From contig CAYOZN010000015.1 of NCBI GenBank assembly GCA_964408455.1, forward strand, positions 1-64,000: a stretch of 64,000 bases of DNA. The letters run 5' to 3'. This DNA comes from CAYOZN01 sp964408455 (lineage in GTDB: Bacteria > Planctomycetota > Phycisphaerae > UBA1845 > UTPLA1). The notes beneath the pieces were generated by a model. The model was given only the letters and a program-made list of their open reading frames with translations. It had not been told where the DNA came from and did not search any database. A program made the position numbers and the translations under genes. Position 1 is the stretch's first letter, and every line of letters begins with the position of its first letter. Of this stretch, positions 25,218 to 32,842 are shown piece by piece.

Positions 25218-26366
25218 TTAAGCCCGTGCAGTGGCCGCGGACGTGCCGATCCGGCCAGGATCGCTGTGAAATTCTCCGGCGGCCAGTGCCGCCGTGGACC
25301 ACGCCTTTACCTCGGCGACCGTCTCTCCCTCCATCAGTCGGCGGGTAATCTCGAGAAACCAGGGCAGTGGATCGATCTTTTCCGAAAGCATTTTGCGGCG
25401 CCGCGCGGCGAAGACTTCGCGGCGATCGGCCCGGTCCAGCAGGCTTCGAAGCTCCGCGAGCAGTTCATCCTCCTGGCCGGGGCGATAGCCGTAGGCGATC
25501 CCGTATGCCTCGATGTCGCGCAGGACCGAGATAATGCCGGCGAAGGTGTTGAACTTGAAAGCGGGCGTGCCCAGCAGGGCTGCCTCCACGGTCATCGACT
25601 GGCTGTCGCCGAGGACGAACTCGGCGAAGGCCATGGCGTGGTGAATGCGCTCCAGCGGGATGGCCAGGCGGTGTGGCTCAAACTCGGGCGTGAGCGGGCG
25701 CTCGCTGGTGATGTAGAGCCGCAGGCGATCGCCGGCAAGATCGAATACGCGCCGCAGCAGGGCCTCGTTCACGCCGCGGGCGCCGGCATCGTGATGTGCC
25801 TGTAGCGAGCTGAGGCGAATGATGCCATATTGCTGACCCGCGTCGATGCCGAGTTCGTTCAGCACCGTGCGATCGGGCGTGAAGCGATTCGGGTGCAGGT
25901 AGAACAGCTTCTGGTAGGCCGGATACGTCAAATGGCGAACGCCGTAATTTTCGTATGCCAGCACGTCCGGCGCGACGATGGCCGTGGCGAGGGGATAGGC
26001 CAGCAGGCGGAAGAAAGGGATGTATCGGGCGTCATCCTCGCCCACGATGACTGACCGGGAACCAAAGAGCCGTGCGGCGCGGGCGGCGTTGGGGCTGGAG
26101 CCGGTGATGATGTCCGGCCGAAAGCGGCGCACCAGCCGGAACATGGCGGCTTCGCGGCGGGCGACTTCAGCAAACTGGCCCATTCGGCCGCGGCCGATCG
26201 GCGCGGGCACTTCGTAGTGGACGCCGTATCGCTCCAGCAGTGCCAGCGTGATGTCCTTGTCGCGGGCGAGAACGAGCACGTCGTGGCCATCCGCGCGCCA
26301 GGCTTCGAACATGTGGCGGAACAGGTGAACCTGGGCGGGATGCCAGATATCTACAACGATGCGCAC
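25218..26366 (-). CDS. DUF354 glycosyltransferase-like protein
   Basis: 382-residue protein of the DUF354 family, whose fold is GT-B-like. N-terminus 'MRIVVDIWHPAQVHLFRHMF' is typical (DI-HPA-VH-F); also 'PDIITGSSPNAARAARLFG', 'VGEDDARYIPFF', and 'FVLGDSQSMTVEAALLGTPA', a donor-site-like segment. DUF354 members cluster with archaeal and bacterial surface-glycan loci and are assumed to be glycosyltransferases. It sits between the epimerase and the KAS III-like gene on the same strand. Confidence 0.82.
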   Translation of the reverse strand: MRIVVDIWHPAQVHLFRHMFEAWRADGHDVLVLARDKDITLALLERYGVHYEVPAPIGRGRMGQFAEVARREAAMFRLVRRFRPDIITGSSPNAARAARLFGSRSVIVGEDDARYIPFFRLLAYPLATAIVAPDVLAYENYGVRHLTYPAYQKLFYLHPNRFTPDRTVLNELGIDAGQQYGIIRLSSLQAHHDAGARGVNEALLRRVFDLAGDRLRLYITSERPLTPEFEPHRLAIPLERIHHAMAFAEFVLGDSQSMTVEAALLGTPAFKFNTFAGIISVLRDIEAYGIAYGYRPGQEDELLAELRSLLDRADRREVFAARRRKMLSEKIDPLPWFLEITRRLMEGETVAEVKAWSTAALAAGEFHSDPGRIGTSAATARA

Positions 26367-26478
26367 GTATCAATCCGCCCTGCTTTTGCGGCGGGGACAA
26401 CCAGAGCCGCGCGGTCGGCCGCGCAGAATCGAGCACGATCGCCCACCCGCCTGTTTAATGCCGCCAGGAACACCGCCG

Positions 26479-27492
26479 TCAGCCGCCCCACTCCAGCATG
26501 CACGTCGCCCACGAATAACCGACGCCGAATCCGCACAGCAGAATCTTGTCGCCCGGTGCAAACCTGCCCGCCTGCGATTGCCGCTCGAGGGCGAGCGGAA
26601 TGGTCGTCGAGACGGTGTTGCCGACGTCCTCCATGTCGATCACGACCCTTTCCGGCGGCAGGCGGAGCTTGCTGGTCAGGTGTTCGAGCATGAAGCGGCT
26701 GGCCTGGTGGAAGACCACGTGGTTGACATCGTCGAGCGTCATACCCGCGGCATCGAGCGAGCGCTGAATGCTGCGCGGGACGGCCGCGATGGCGAAGGTG
26801 AAGATCTTCCGCCCGTCCATGTGGATGCAGCCCGGCCGCGGCGGGTGTTCCTCGCCGTGGGCGCGCAGCTCGTCATGCACGCGCTCGTCGGAGCGGCTGC
26901 CGCTGTCGGGCCGGATGAGGTCGAACTCGCCGCGGCCGTCGGTGCCAAAGTCGAAGGCGAACATTCGCGCACCGGGCGCATCGGCGGCGATGAGCGTCGC
27001 GCTGCCCGCGTCGCCGAACAGGGCGCGGGTGCTGCGGTCGTCGTCGTGAATGTAGCGCGAATAGGTGTCGGCGGTGAGGAGCAGCACGTTGCGGGCCTGG
27101 CCGGATTCCACCAGACCGCGGGCGAGCGAAAGCCCATATACGAAGCCGGAGCAGCCGAGGTTGAAGTCGAGTGCGCCGATGGTTCTGGACAGGCCGAGCC
27201 GCTGCTGGAGCAGGCAGGCACTGGTGGGAAGCGCATAGTCGGGCGACGACGTGCAGAACAGAAGATAATCGATCGCCTCCGGTGCGGCGCCAGCATTCTC
27301 GAACAGTCGCACCGCGGCGGCGGCGGCCAGGTCCGACGCGCATTGCCCGGGGCGCACGAGACGCCGGGCGAGTACTCCGGTCTTGGCCGCAATCTGGGCC
27401 ATGTCCCAGTCGGGGTGTCGCCGCGCCAGTTCGGCGTTGGTCTCGGTGAATTCACCGAGTGCACAGGCGATGGCTCCCATTCTGGCTTTCAT
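26479..27492 (-). CDS. Beta-ketoacyl-ACP synthase III-like enzyme
   Basis: 337-residue FabH-family thiolase-fold enzyme. The Cys-His-Asn triad is visible: 'FNLGCSGFVYGLSLARGL', 'VVFHQASRFMLEHL' and 'DVGNTVSTTIPLAL'. It catalyses a decarboxylative condensation or an acyl transfer with ACP-bound substrates. The ACP gene is 136 bases upstream in the same direction, inside a polysaccharide locus and away from other fab genes. So it probably makes or transfers a short acyl group for glycan decoration, rather than bulk fatty acids. Start ATG 27492 (an internal ATG 12 bases on is possible). Confidence 0.87.
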   Translation of the reverse strand: MKARMGAIACALGEFTETNAELARRHPDWDMAQIAAKTGVLARRLVRPGQCASDLAAAAAVRLFENAGAAPEAIDYLLFCTSSPDYALPTSACLLQQRLGLSRTIGALDFNLGCSGFVYGLSLARGLVESGQARNVLLLTADTYSRYIHDDDRSTRALFGDAGSATLIAADAPGARMFAFDFGTDGRGEFDLIRPDSGSRSDERVHDELRAHGEEHPPRPGCIHMDGRKIFTFAIAAVPRSIQRSLDAAGMTLDDVNHVVFHQASRFMLEHLTSKLRLPPERVVIDMEDVGNTVSTTIPLALERQSQAGRFAPGDKILLCGFGVGYSWATCMLEWGG

Positions 27493-27534
27493 TGCGGGTT
27501 TCACCGTGGTTGGCGGTTCGCTCGATCGACAGCA

Positions 27535-27601
27535 GGCGCCGGACCGACAGGGTCCGGCTCGCAGGTGACGCGGGCGCCGGGCCGACACGGTCCGGCTCGC
27601 A
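27535..27601. repeat. Two tandem GCCGGACC-type palindromic repeats
   Basis: Two ~29-base units at 27535-27563 and 27573-27601, differing at a few positions, each of the form ggcgccgg(a/g)ccgaca-(g/c)ggtccggctcgca. The core arms gccggacc/ggtccggc form a hairpin. They fill the gap between the ACP and KAS III-like genes. An inverted relative is at 21332 and a variant at 21442. Confidence 0.85.
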
Positions 27602-27628
27602 AGATTACAGCGGCCCGCGAGCGTGCGT

Positions 27629-27862
27629 TCAGGACAGGACGCTCTTCGACTTCAAAAAGGCCACCACATCCGCCATGGACTTCGGCCGCGTCAGGGCATC
27701 ATCCGACGCGTCGATGCCAAAATTTTCGTCGATGAAGGCGAGCAGTGACAGGTGCCCGACCGAGTCCCAGTCGGGCGTACCGTCAGGCGTATCGTCCAGG
27801 CGCAGGGGCCGATCCAGGCCGATGATCTCGCCTGCCGACTTGAGAAACTCTGCTTCCGTCAT
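27629..27862 (-). CDS. Acyl carrier protein
   Basis: 77-residue four-helix ACP. The phosphopantetheine attachment Ser is in 'DWDSVGHLSLLAFIDENFG' (DSxxxL motif). 'TEAEFLKSAGEIIGLD' forms helix 1. It is acidic, as expected. Its position between a hexapeptide-repeat protein and a KAS III-like enzyme argues for a dedicated carrier in a glycan-acylation side pathway, not the housekeeping AcpP, which normally lies beside fabF or fabG. Confidence 0.9.
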   Translation of the reverse strand: MTEAEFLKSAGEIIGLDRPLRLDDTPDGTPDWDSVGHLSLLAFIDENFGIDASDDALTRPKSMADVVAFLKSKSVLS

Positions 27863-27943
27863 CTTTGCCCCAGCTCGTTGCGGGCCATTGTGGCAAACGC
27901 CCGGCCGGCAGCAAAGCCACCGGACGTACCTGCGACAGCGGCC

Positions 27944-28984
27944 TCACGTTTTGCAGCTATCGTCATCATCGGCAATCGGGGGCGGCACGAGCCTGAAATG
28001 CTCGCGCCAGCGGAAATCCGCAAAGCGCAGGCCCCAGGAATGCTGAAAGTATCGCATAGCCCGCCGCAGGACGCGACCCGCGTTGGAGGAGTGAAAGACG
28101 CGGAGAAAATCGAGCACCTGAACGCCGTCTTCGTTGAGCATGAAATCGTCGGAAAGGCCGGCTCCGAACAGCCATTTTTCCTGGAATGTGCCGCCATCGC
28201 GGGGCGGCGGCGAGGCCGACGTGCCGCAGGGAACGCGATCGATGGCCCAGCGAAAGCCGCTTCGCTCGAGCACGATGCGTTCGCCCTCCCGCGTCGTTCT
28301 CCATCCCGCCGGCTCCAGACACTCGGCACACAGGGCGTCGGTCAATTCGGACATGTGAGCATCCAGCCAGCGGCGCGTCAGGCGCTTCTGCAGCAGGTGA
28401 ATGGAGAAGGACGTCCGCTTCAGCGAGGTGTCGTGAAGCAGGCACCGGGTGTCGACGTCGGCATTGATCACGCTGTTGGGCAGCACGACCACGCCGTCGG
28501 CGATCTTCACGCCCGCCGCGATCTTGCAGTTGTTGGTGATCCAGGCCAGGTTTCCGATCGTCACGGGGCCGATTTTGCGCCGAAAGCCCCAGGTGGATGG
28601 CAGAAAGATGCCGTGCGTCAGGATTGTCGTGCGCGGGCTGATGCCGCTGTGCTCGCCGATCGTCACCGGTGCATCGAGGTCCACCATGCAGCCGGGCCCC
28701 ATGAACGAGCGCGGCCCCATTTCGAAGGAGGCCGGGCCGTTGATCACGCACAGATTGCTGATGCCGGCATAGGCGCCGAGCCGAAACCGCGCCGGGCCGA
28801 CGATGGCGGTCAGCGGCTTGACTCGGGCCATGGGACCCAGCTCGATGTCGTCGGCGGCAAGCACGGCGAAGGGCGCGATGCGGGCGCCGGGGCCGATTCG
28901 TGCGCCCATGGCACGGTATGCCGGCACCTTGAGGAACGATGGCAGCGGCGTCAGCGCGAGTTGTGCGAGAGTCTTGAGCGTCAC
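27944..28984 (-). CDS. Left-handed beta-helix (hexapeptide) acyltransferase-like protein
   Basis: 346 residues. The first ~190 form hexapeptide repeats ('ARIGPGARIAPFAVLA', 'PVTIGEHSGISPRTTILTHG', 'NCKIAAGVKIADGVVVLPNS'), the beta-helix of sugar O- or N-acyltransferases. The C-terminal ~150 residues ('LLQKRLTRRWLDAHMSELTD' onward) are a separate unrecognised domain. GTG start overlaps the preceding stop (GTGA), indicating coupling with the deacetylase-like gene. With the ACP and KAS III-like genes just downstream, an acyl-ACP-dependent sugar acyltransferase is an attractive inference. Confidence 0.78.
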   Translation of the reverse strand: MTLKTLAQLALTPLPSFLKVPAYRAMGARIGPGARIAPFAVLAADDIELGPMARVKPLTAIVGPARFRLGAYAGISNLCVINGPASFEMGPRSFMGPGCMVDLDAPVTIGEHSGISPRTTILTHGIFLPSTWGFRRKIGPVTIGNLAWITNNCKIAAGVKIADGVVVLPNSVINADVDTRCLLHDTSLKRTSFSIHLLQKRLTRRWLDAHMSELTDALCAECLEPAGWRTTREGERIVLERSGFRWAIDRVPCGTSASPPPRDGGTFQEKWLFGAGLSDDFMLNEDGVQVLDFLRVFHSSNAGRVLRRAMRYFQHSWGLRFADFRWREHFRLVPPPIADDDDSCKT

Positions 28985-29772
28985 GCCATCGGCACCTCGG
29001 CCAGGCGGCCTGACGCTGCGCCGCGGCGACGGTTGGCGATGGCCTTCAGCAGGTTAACGAGGACGTCTGTAAACTGGGCCTGGACGAGGCCGGGCAGCGT
29101 GGAGGGCCACCGTTCGGGATGGCTGCTGAGGACGGCGAGCGGCTCGTTCGCAGGTTCGAGCCAGGCGGCAAGTTGTGTCGGCGACATCGGCCGCGTCAGG
29201 TTCCGCCCGTCGGACCAGTCGCGATAATTGTGACCGCTGCCGTAGGTGCCGCCGGTATCCGTGATGTAGAGTGTCCTGCTGAAATCGATGCTGACGGCAG
29301 GATCGCCCAGCAGGCCGAACTGCGCCAGGTCCAGCGAACGCGTGTAGCCCATGTTGGACAGCTTCGCCAGCGGGCTGCCGTGCGCCGTCGCGGTCTTGAC
29401 CGGTGCGATGCGGCGCAGGGCGGCGAGTTCCTGATTAAAGCGTTCGAACACGTCGCCGGCGCGCCCCTTCATGCGGACGACCGTTTCGTAATGAAAGCCG
29501 ATCTCGTGGCCGAGTTCGGCGGTGCGGCGAATCGCGCGTTCATCGAACCGCATGCGTGCGTCGCAGCGGAAGTAGTATGAGCCGTGCACGCCGAGGGCGG
29601 CTTCGGCCTCGGCCATGTCGACAGCGCGAAATGTCAGCCGATCGACGTCGTGGCGAAGAAACAGGTATGGCGGTTCAATGCCCGCGAAATAGTCGCGGAC
29701 CGGGCCGGCGCGATAGCCCTTCTCGAGCAGGCGCTCGATCAACTTCGAATAGGCGACGAGCGGATGGGCCAC
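28981..29772 (-). CDS. Polysaccharide-deacetylase-like protein
   Basis: 263 residues resembling the NodB-fold proteins often found in glycan loci: 'YLFLRHDVDRLTFRAVDMAE' (the HDVD metal-binding entry), 'GSYYFRCDARM', 'LGHEIGFHYETV' (H-x3-H-like metal ligands) and 'VLSSHPERW'. These are the usual divalent-metal and catalytic positions of carbohydrate esterase family 4 relatives. It is tightly packed between the GT2 gene (2-base gap) and the hexapeptide protein (GTGA overlap). Predicted to remove an acyl group from a lipid-linked sugar or polymer; substrate unknown. Confidence 0.75.
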   Translation of the reverse strand: MAHPLVAYSKLIERLLEKGYRAGPVRDYFAGIEPPYLFLRHDVDRLTFRAVDMAEAEAALGVHGSYYFRCDARMRFDERAIRRTAELGHEIGFHYETVVRMKGRAGDVFERFNQELAALRRIAPVKTATAHGSPLAKLSNMGYTRSLDLAQFGLLGDPAVSIDFSRTLYITDTGGTYGSGHNYRDWSDGRNLTRPMSPTQLAAWLEPANEPLAVLSSHPERWPSTLPGLVQAQFTDVLVNLLKAIANRRRGAASGRLAEVPMA

Positions 29773-29774
29773 TT

Positions 29775-30731
29775 TCAGGTTCCCTTCAGGTCTCGATTGG
29801 CTTCCATGTCGAAGAGCATGGCGAACAGGAGCGATTGCAGGCCCGAGACGAACATGAATGCCGCGAACAAGGCACTGGTGGCGGCGACGGGCGTGTCGGC
29901 CAGCCAGCGGACGCCGACCAGGTAGAGCCCAAGGGCCAGGCCGGGGACAAAGAGCGCGAAGCCGAAGGCGTAGAAAAAGATTAAGGGATGGAAGTCGCGG
30001 ATGATGTATTTCTGGACCATGCGGCGGCCGAACAGCCGCAGCAGCAGGAATGAGAGCCGGAACACGGCCCGGCCGATGCGGATGCCGCTGCGTTCGCCGA
30101 TGCCGTATACCGGCTTTACCAGCACATCCATCACGCGCATGTTGTAGATGTTGAGCGTCACCAGAAAGTCGTTCGGCATGCCATAGCGGGGATAAATATC
30201 CTCGAGCGGCAACAGGTGCAGCGCCCGCCGGTTCAGGGCAGTGTAACCGGTCTGCGAGTCGGTCACGTGCCAGTAGCCGCTGGCGATCTTGGTGAGCAGC
30301 GTCAGGGCCGAATTGCCGAGGTATCGCGAGTGGGGAATCTTCTTCCAGGCCTCGCCGGTCACCAGGCGATTACCCTTGGCGTAGTCGGCGCGGTCCTCCA
30401 CCACCGGATCGAGCAGGGCGGGGAGGTCTTCCGGGTCCATCTGTCCGTCGCCGGCCATGACGACGGCGATATCAATGTCATTGTCGCGGCACCATACATA
30501 GCCCGTGGAAATGGCGCCGCCGACGCCGCAGTTGCGCTCGTGACGGATGAGGTGGACGCGGCCATCGACCGCGGCGACGCGTCGCACGACATCGGACGTG
30601 GCGTCGGCACTGGCGTCATCGACGACGACGATGCGATCGACGAAACCGGGCATGGTTCGCAGGGTGCGCTCGATCTGCGACTCTTCGTCGTGACAGGGAA
30701 CCACGATGCCGATGCGTTTTTCGCGATACAT
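29775..30731 (-). CDS. Family 2 glycosyltransferase, DPM1-like, with two C-terminal TM helices
   Basis: 318 residues. The GT-A fold has 'IGIVVPCHDEESQIERTL', 'DRIVVVDDASADATSDVVR' and the metal-binding 'MAGDGQMDPEDLPALLDPV'; then 'TDSQTGYTALNRRAL'. The C-terminus has hydrophobic segments 'LIFFYAFGFALFVPGLALGL' and 'LFAAFMFVSGLQSLLFAML'. This is the architecture of polyprenol-phosphate hexosyltransferases and membrane-bound GT2 enzymes. Start ATG 30731 matches the catalytic domain. Likely acts at the inner face of the cytoplasmic membrane in assembly of the glycan. Confidence 0.88.
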   Translation of the reverse strand: MYREKRIGIVVPCHDEESQIERTLRTMPGFVDRIVVVDDASADATSDVVRRVAAVDGRVHLIRHERNCGVGGAISTGYVWCRDNDIDIAVVMAGDGQMDPEDLPALLDPVVEDRADYAKGNRLVTGEAWKKIPHSRYLGNSALTLLTKIASGYWHVTDSQTGYTALNRRALHLLPLEDIYPRYGMPNDFLVTLNIYNMRVMDVLVKPVYGIGERSGIRIGRAVFRLSFLLLRLFGRRMVQKYIIRDFHPLIFFYAFGFALFVPGLALGLYLVGVRWLADTPVAATSALFAAFMFVSGLQSLLFAMLFDMEANRDLKGT

Positions 30732-30802
30732 GTCGTCGAGCGGCCCCTTCGGGCAGCGCCAACCAGCAACAGAAAACAAACCGAGATTACCGGCCGGCGA
30801 AA

Positions 30803-32395
30803 TCAGGCGGGCGCCATGACGCCTCCGGTCAGCACGTATGCCAGCTTGCAGCGCGGGCAATCCACTCTGACTTCAAACTTCGGCAGAATCTCGCCGCATT
30901 CGCAGACCCATCCATGCTGCCGCGCCGGAACGCCCTTCATTAATGCGTAATCGGGTACGTCCCGGGTCACCACGGCGCCGGCGGCGATAAACGCGTGGCG
31001 TCCGATGGTGTGACCGCACACGATCGTGGCATTTGCGCCGATCGAGGCGCCCCGCTTCACGAGGGTGCGGTGATAGTGCTCTGCGCCGCGCTGCGGATAC
31101 TTGCTGCGCGGATCCAGCACGTTCGTGAATACCATGGATGGCCCGCAAAAGACGTAATCTTCCAGCTCGACGCCCTCGTACACCGAGACATTATTCTGAA
31201 TCTTGACGTAATCGCCGATGCGCACCCGATTGCCGACGTACACGTTCTGTCCCAGGGAGCAACCGGCGCCGATCGCGCATCCCGACTGAATGTGGCTGAA
31301 ATGCCATATCTTCGTCCCGGCGCCGATGACGACGTTCTCGTCGACGAAGCTGGACGGGTGCACGTAGAAGGCACTCTGCGCGGGCCCGGCGGACCGCCCC
31401 TCGCTGCCGTTGTTTTTGCCGATCTTCACGGGCACACCATTCAGCAAACTCTCGGTAGCCTTTTCCAGTATTTCGAGGACTACTGCCGCGCCGGCGGCAT
31501 CCGCCGTTTCGACCGGCGAACCGTCCAGCCGCGAGAGAAAGTACCGCAATTCCTCTGTCAGGGGCATTCCCTTGTCGCAGGCGATCTGCTCGGTCGGTCC
31601 GTCGCGCTTGATTGGCTCGCCGTGGATAAAGTCGAAGCCTTTTTCGTAGAAGTAGATGTTCTTGTTGTCCGAGGAGTCCTCGAATGACAACATGCCCTTG
31701 GAGCCGATGACCACCAGCCGGTGCTCCTTGAAGGGGTGCAGCCAGCTCACGAAGACATGGCCGACGACGTGGTTCGGATAGCTGAGCACCGTCATCGTCG
31801 TGTCGTGGATGTGCGGCTGGACGAAGGCGCCACCGCGGGAGACGACTTCGACCGGCATGGCGCCGATGAAATACTGGAAGATGGAGATGTCGTGCGGCGC
31901 GAAGCTCCAGAGGATGTTTTCCTCGGTGCGGACCGAGCCGAGATGGAGCCGGTTGCTGTAGAGATACTGCAACTTCCCGATCTTGCCCGAGTTCAGCAGT
32001 TCCTTGATCCTGCGGATGGCCGGATGAAACAGCAGCACGTGTCCGACCATGAGCGGAACGCCTTTGGCCTGTGCCAACCGGTTGAGCTCGTGTGCCTCTG
32101 CCGCCCGCAGGGCCAGCGGCTTTTCCACCAGGACGGGCTTTCCGCTTTCTATCACGCGCCGCGCCAGTTCGGCGTGCGTCTCGGCGGGCGTCGCGATGAC
32201 GTAACCGTCGTATTGTGCCCGCAGGGCTTCCTCAAGATCAACGTGAATGGCGGTGGCGGGATACTGGCTGGCCATCTCCGATCGCGCGGATGCATCCCGG
32301 TCGGCGATGGCGGCGAGGGCGCCGAGCTGGTGCAGCGTCCGAACGTGGTTACGCCCCCATCGCCCGGTTCCAACCACGCATACGCGACTTGCCAT
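30803..32395 (-). CDS. Fused Gfo/Idh/MocA dehydrogenase and hexapeptide N-acetyltransferase (WbpB-WbpD like)
   Basis: 530 residues. The N-terminal half is a Gfo/Idh/MocA oxidoreductase ('VCVVGTGRWGRNHVRTLHQL', 'VLVEKPLALRAAEA', C-terminal alpha/beta part to about 325), matching WbpB, the C3 dehydrogenase of UDP-GlcNAcA. From about 343 it is a beta-helix N-acetyltransferase like WbpD ('FVDENVVIGAGTKIWHFSHI', 'KIQNNVSVYEGV', 'AFIAAGAVVTRDVPDYALM'). It ends in a zinc ribbon ('CECGEILP...CPRCKLAY', about 497-520). The two activities, with an aminotransferase (WbpE) in between, install the 3-acetamido group. First gene of the minus-strand run. Confidence 0.9.
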   Translation of the reverse strand: MASRVCVVGTGRWGRNHVRTLHQLGALAAIADRDASARSEMASQYPATAIHVDLEEALRAQYDGYVIATPAETHAELARRVIESGKPVLVEKPLALRAAEAHELNRLAQAKGVPLMVGHVLLFHPAIRRIKELLNSGKIGKLQYLYSNRLHLGSVRTEENILWSFAPHDISIFQYFIGAMPVEVVSRGGAFVQPHIHDTTMTVLSYPNHVVGHVFVSWLHPFKEHRLVVIGSKGMLSFEDSSDNKNIYFYEKGFDFIHGEPIKRDGPTEQIACDKGMPLTEELRYFLSRLDGSPVETADAAGAAVVLEILEKATESLLNGVPVKIGKNNGSEGRSAGPAQSAFYVHPSSFVDENVVIGAGTKIWHFSHIQSGCAIGAGCSLGQNVYVGNRVRIGDYVKIQNNVSVYEGVELEDYVFCGPSMVFTNVLDPRSKYPQRGAEHYHRTLVKRGASIGANATIVCGHTIGRHAFIAAGAVVTRDVPDYALMKGVPARQHGWVCECGEILPKFEVRVDCPRCKLAYVLTGGVMAPA

Positions 32396-32842
32396 GCTCT
32401 ACAATCCAGGGTTCTCGCGCGCCGCCGCACACAAAGCCTTATCCGCAAACAAGTCGCCGGATGACAACTCGGCAGGAGAGACTTGTCAACTCGGACATGC
32501 CCGCAAACGCGACGCGCGGAGGGGCCTGATTCTACACATATCGTCGCGGACTGCGGGCCGCTGCTGCGAGCGAAACCAACAGTGGCCATGTCTAAAGCGC
32601 GGCAATCCGAAACGTGTATCCCGCCCGCCGAGACCGCTATGGTGCAGATTCCGGCGGCGCGGGGACCTGGAGCACGCCATTTGCCCCCGGCGTTTGCCCG
32701 ACGCTCAACGCCGAATGGGTCTGGCCGATCGGGCACAACTTTCGCCAACGAAGAGTGTTCGCAGTAGAATCCACCGGCGGCGGTCGATTGCGACCGGACG
32801 GAATCGGGTATTTCATCGAACAGAAGGGTCCAGGCACAGTTC
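32396..32842. other. Divergent intergenic region of the polysaccharide locus
   Basis: 447 bases between the start codons of the minus-strand run (32395) and the plus-strand run (32843). It must contain both promoters. I see a TAGAAT at 32765-32770 facing the plus-strand gene but no good -35. Short open frames here have no motif. Confidence 0.5.

Noticed and set aside
26479..27862. Housekeeping fatty-acid synthesis cluster
   Set aside because: No fabD, fabF, fabG or plsX nearby; surrounded by sugar genes.
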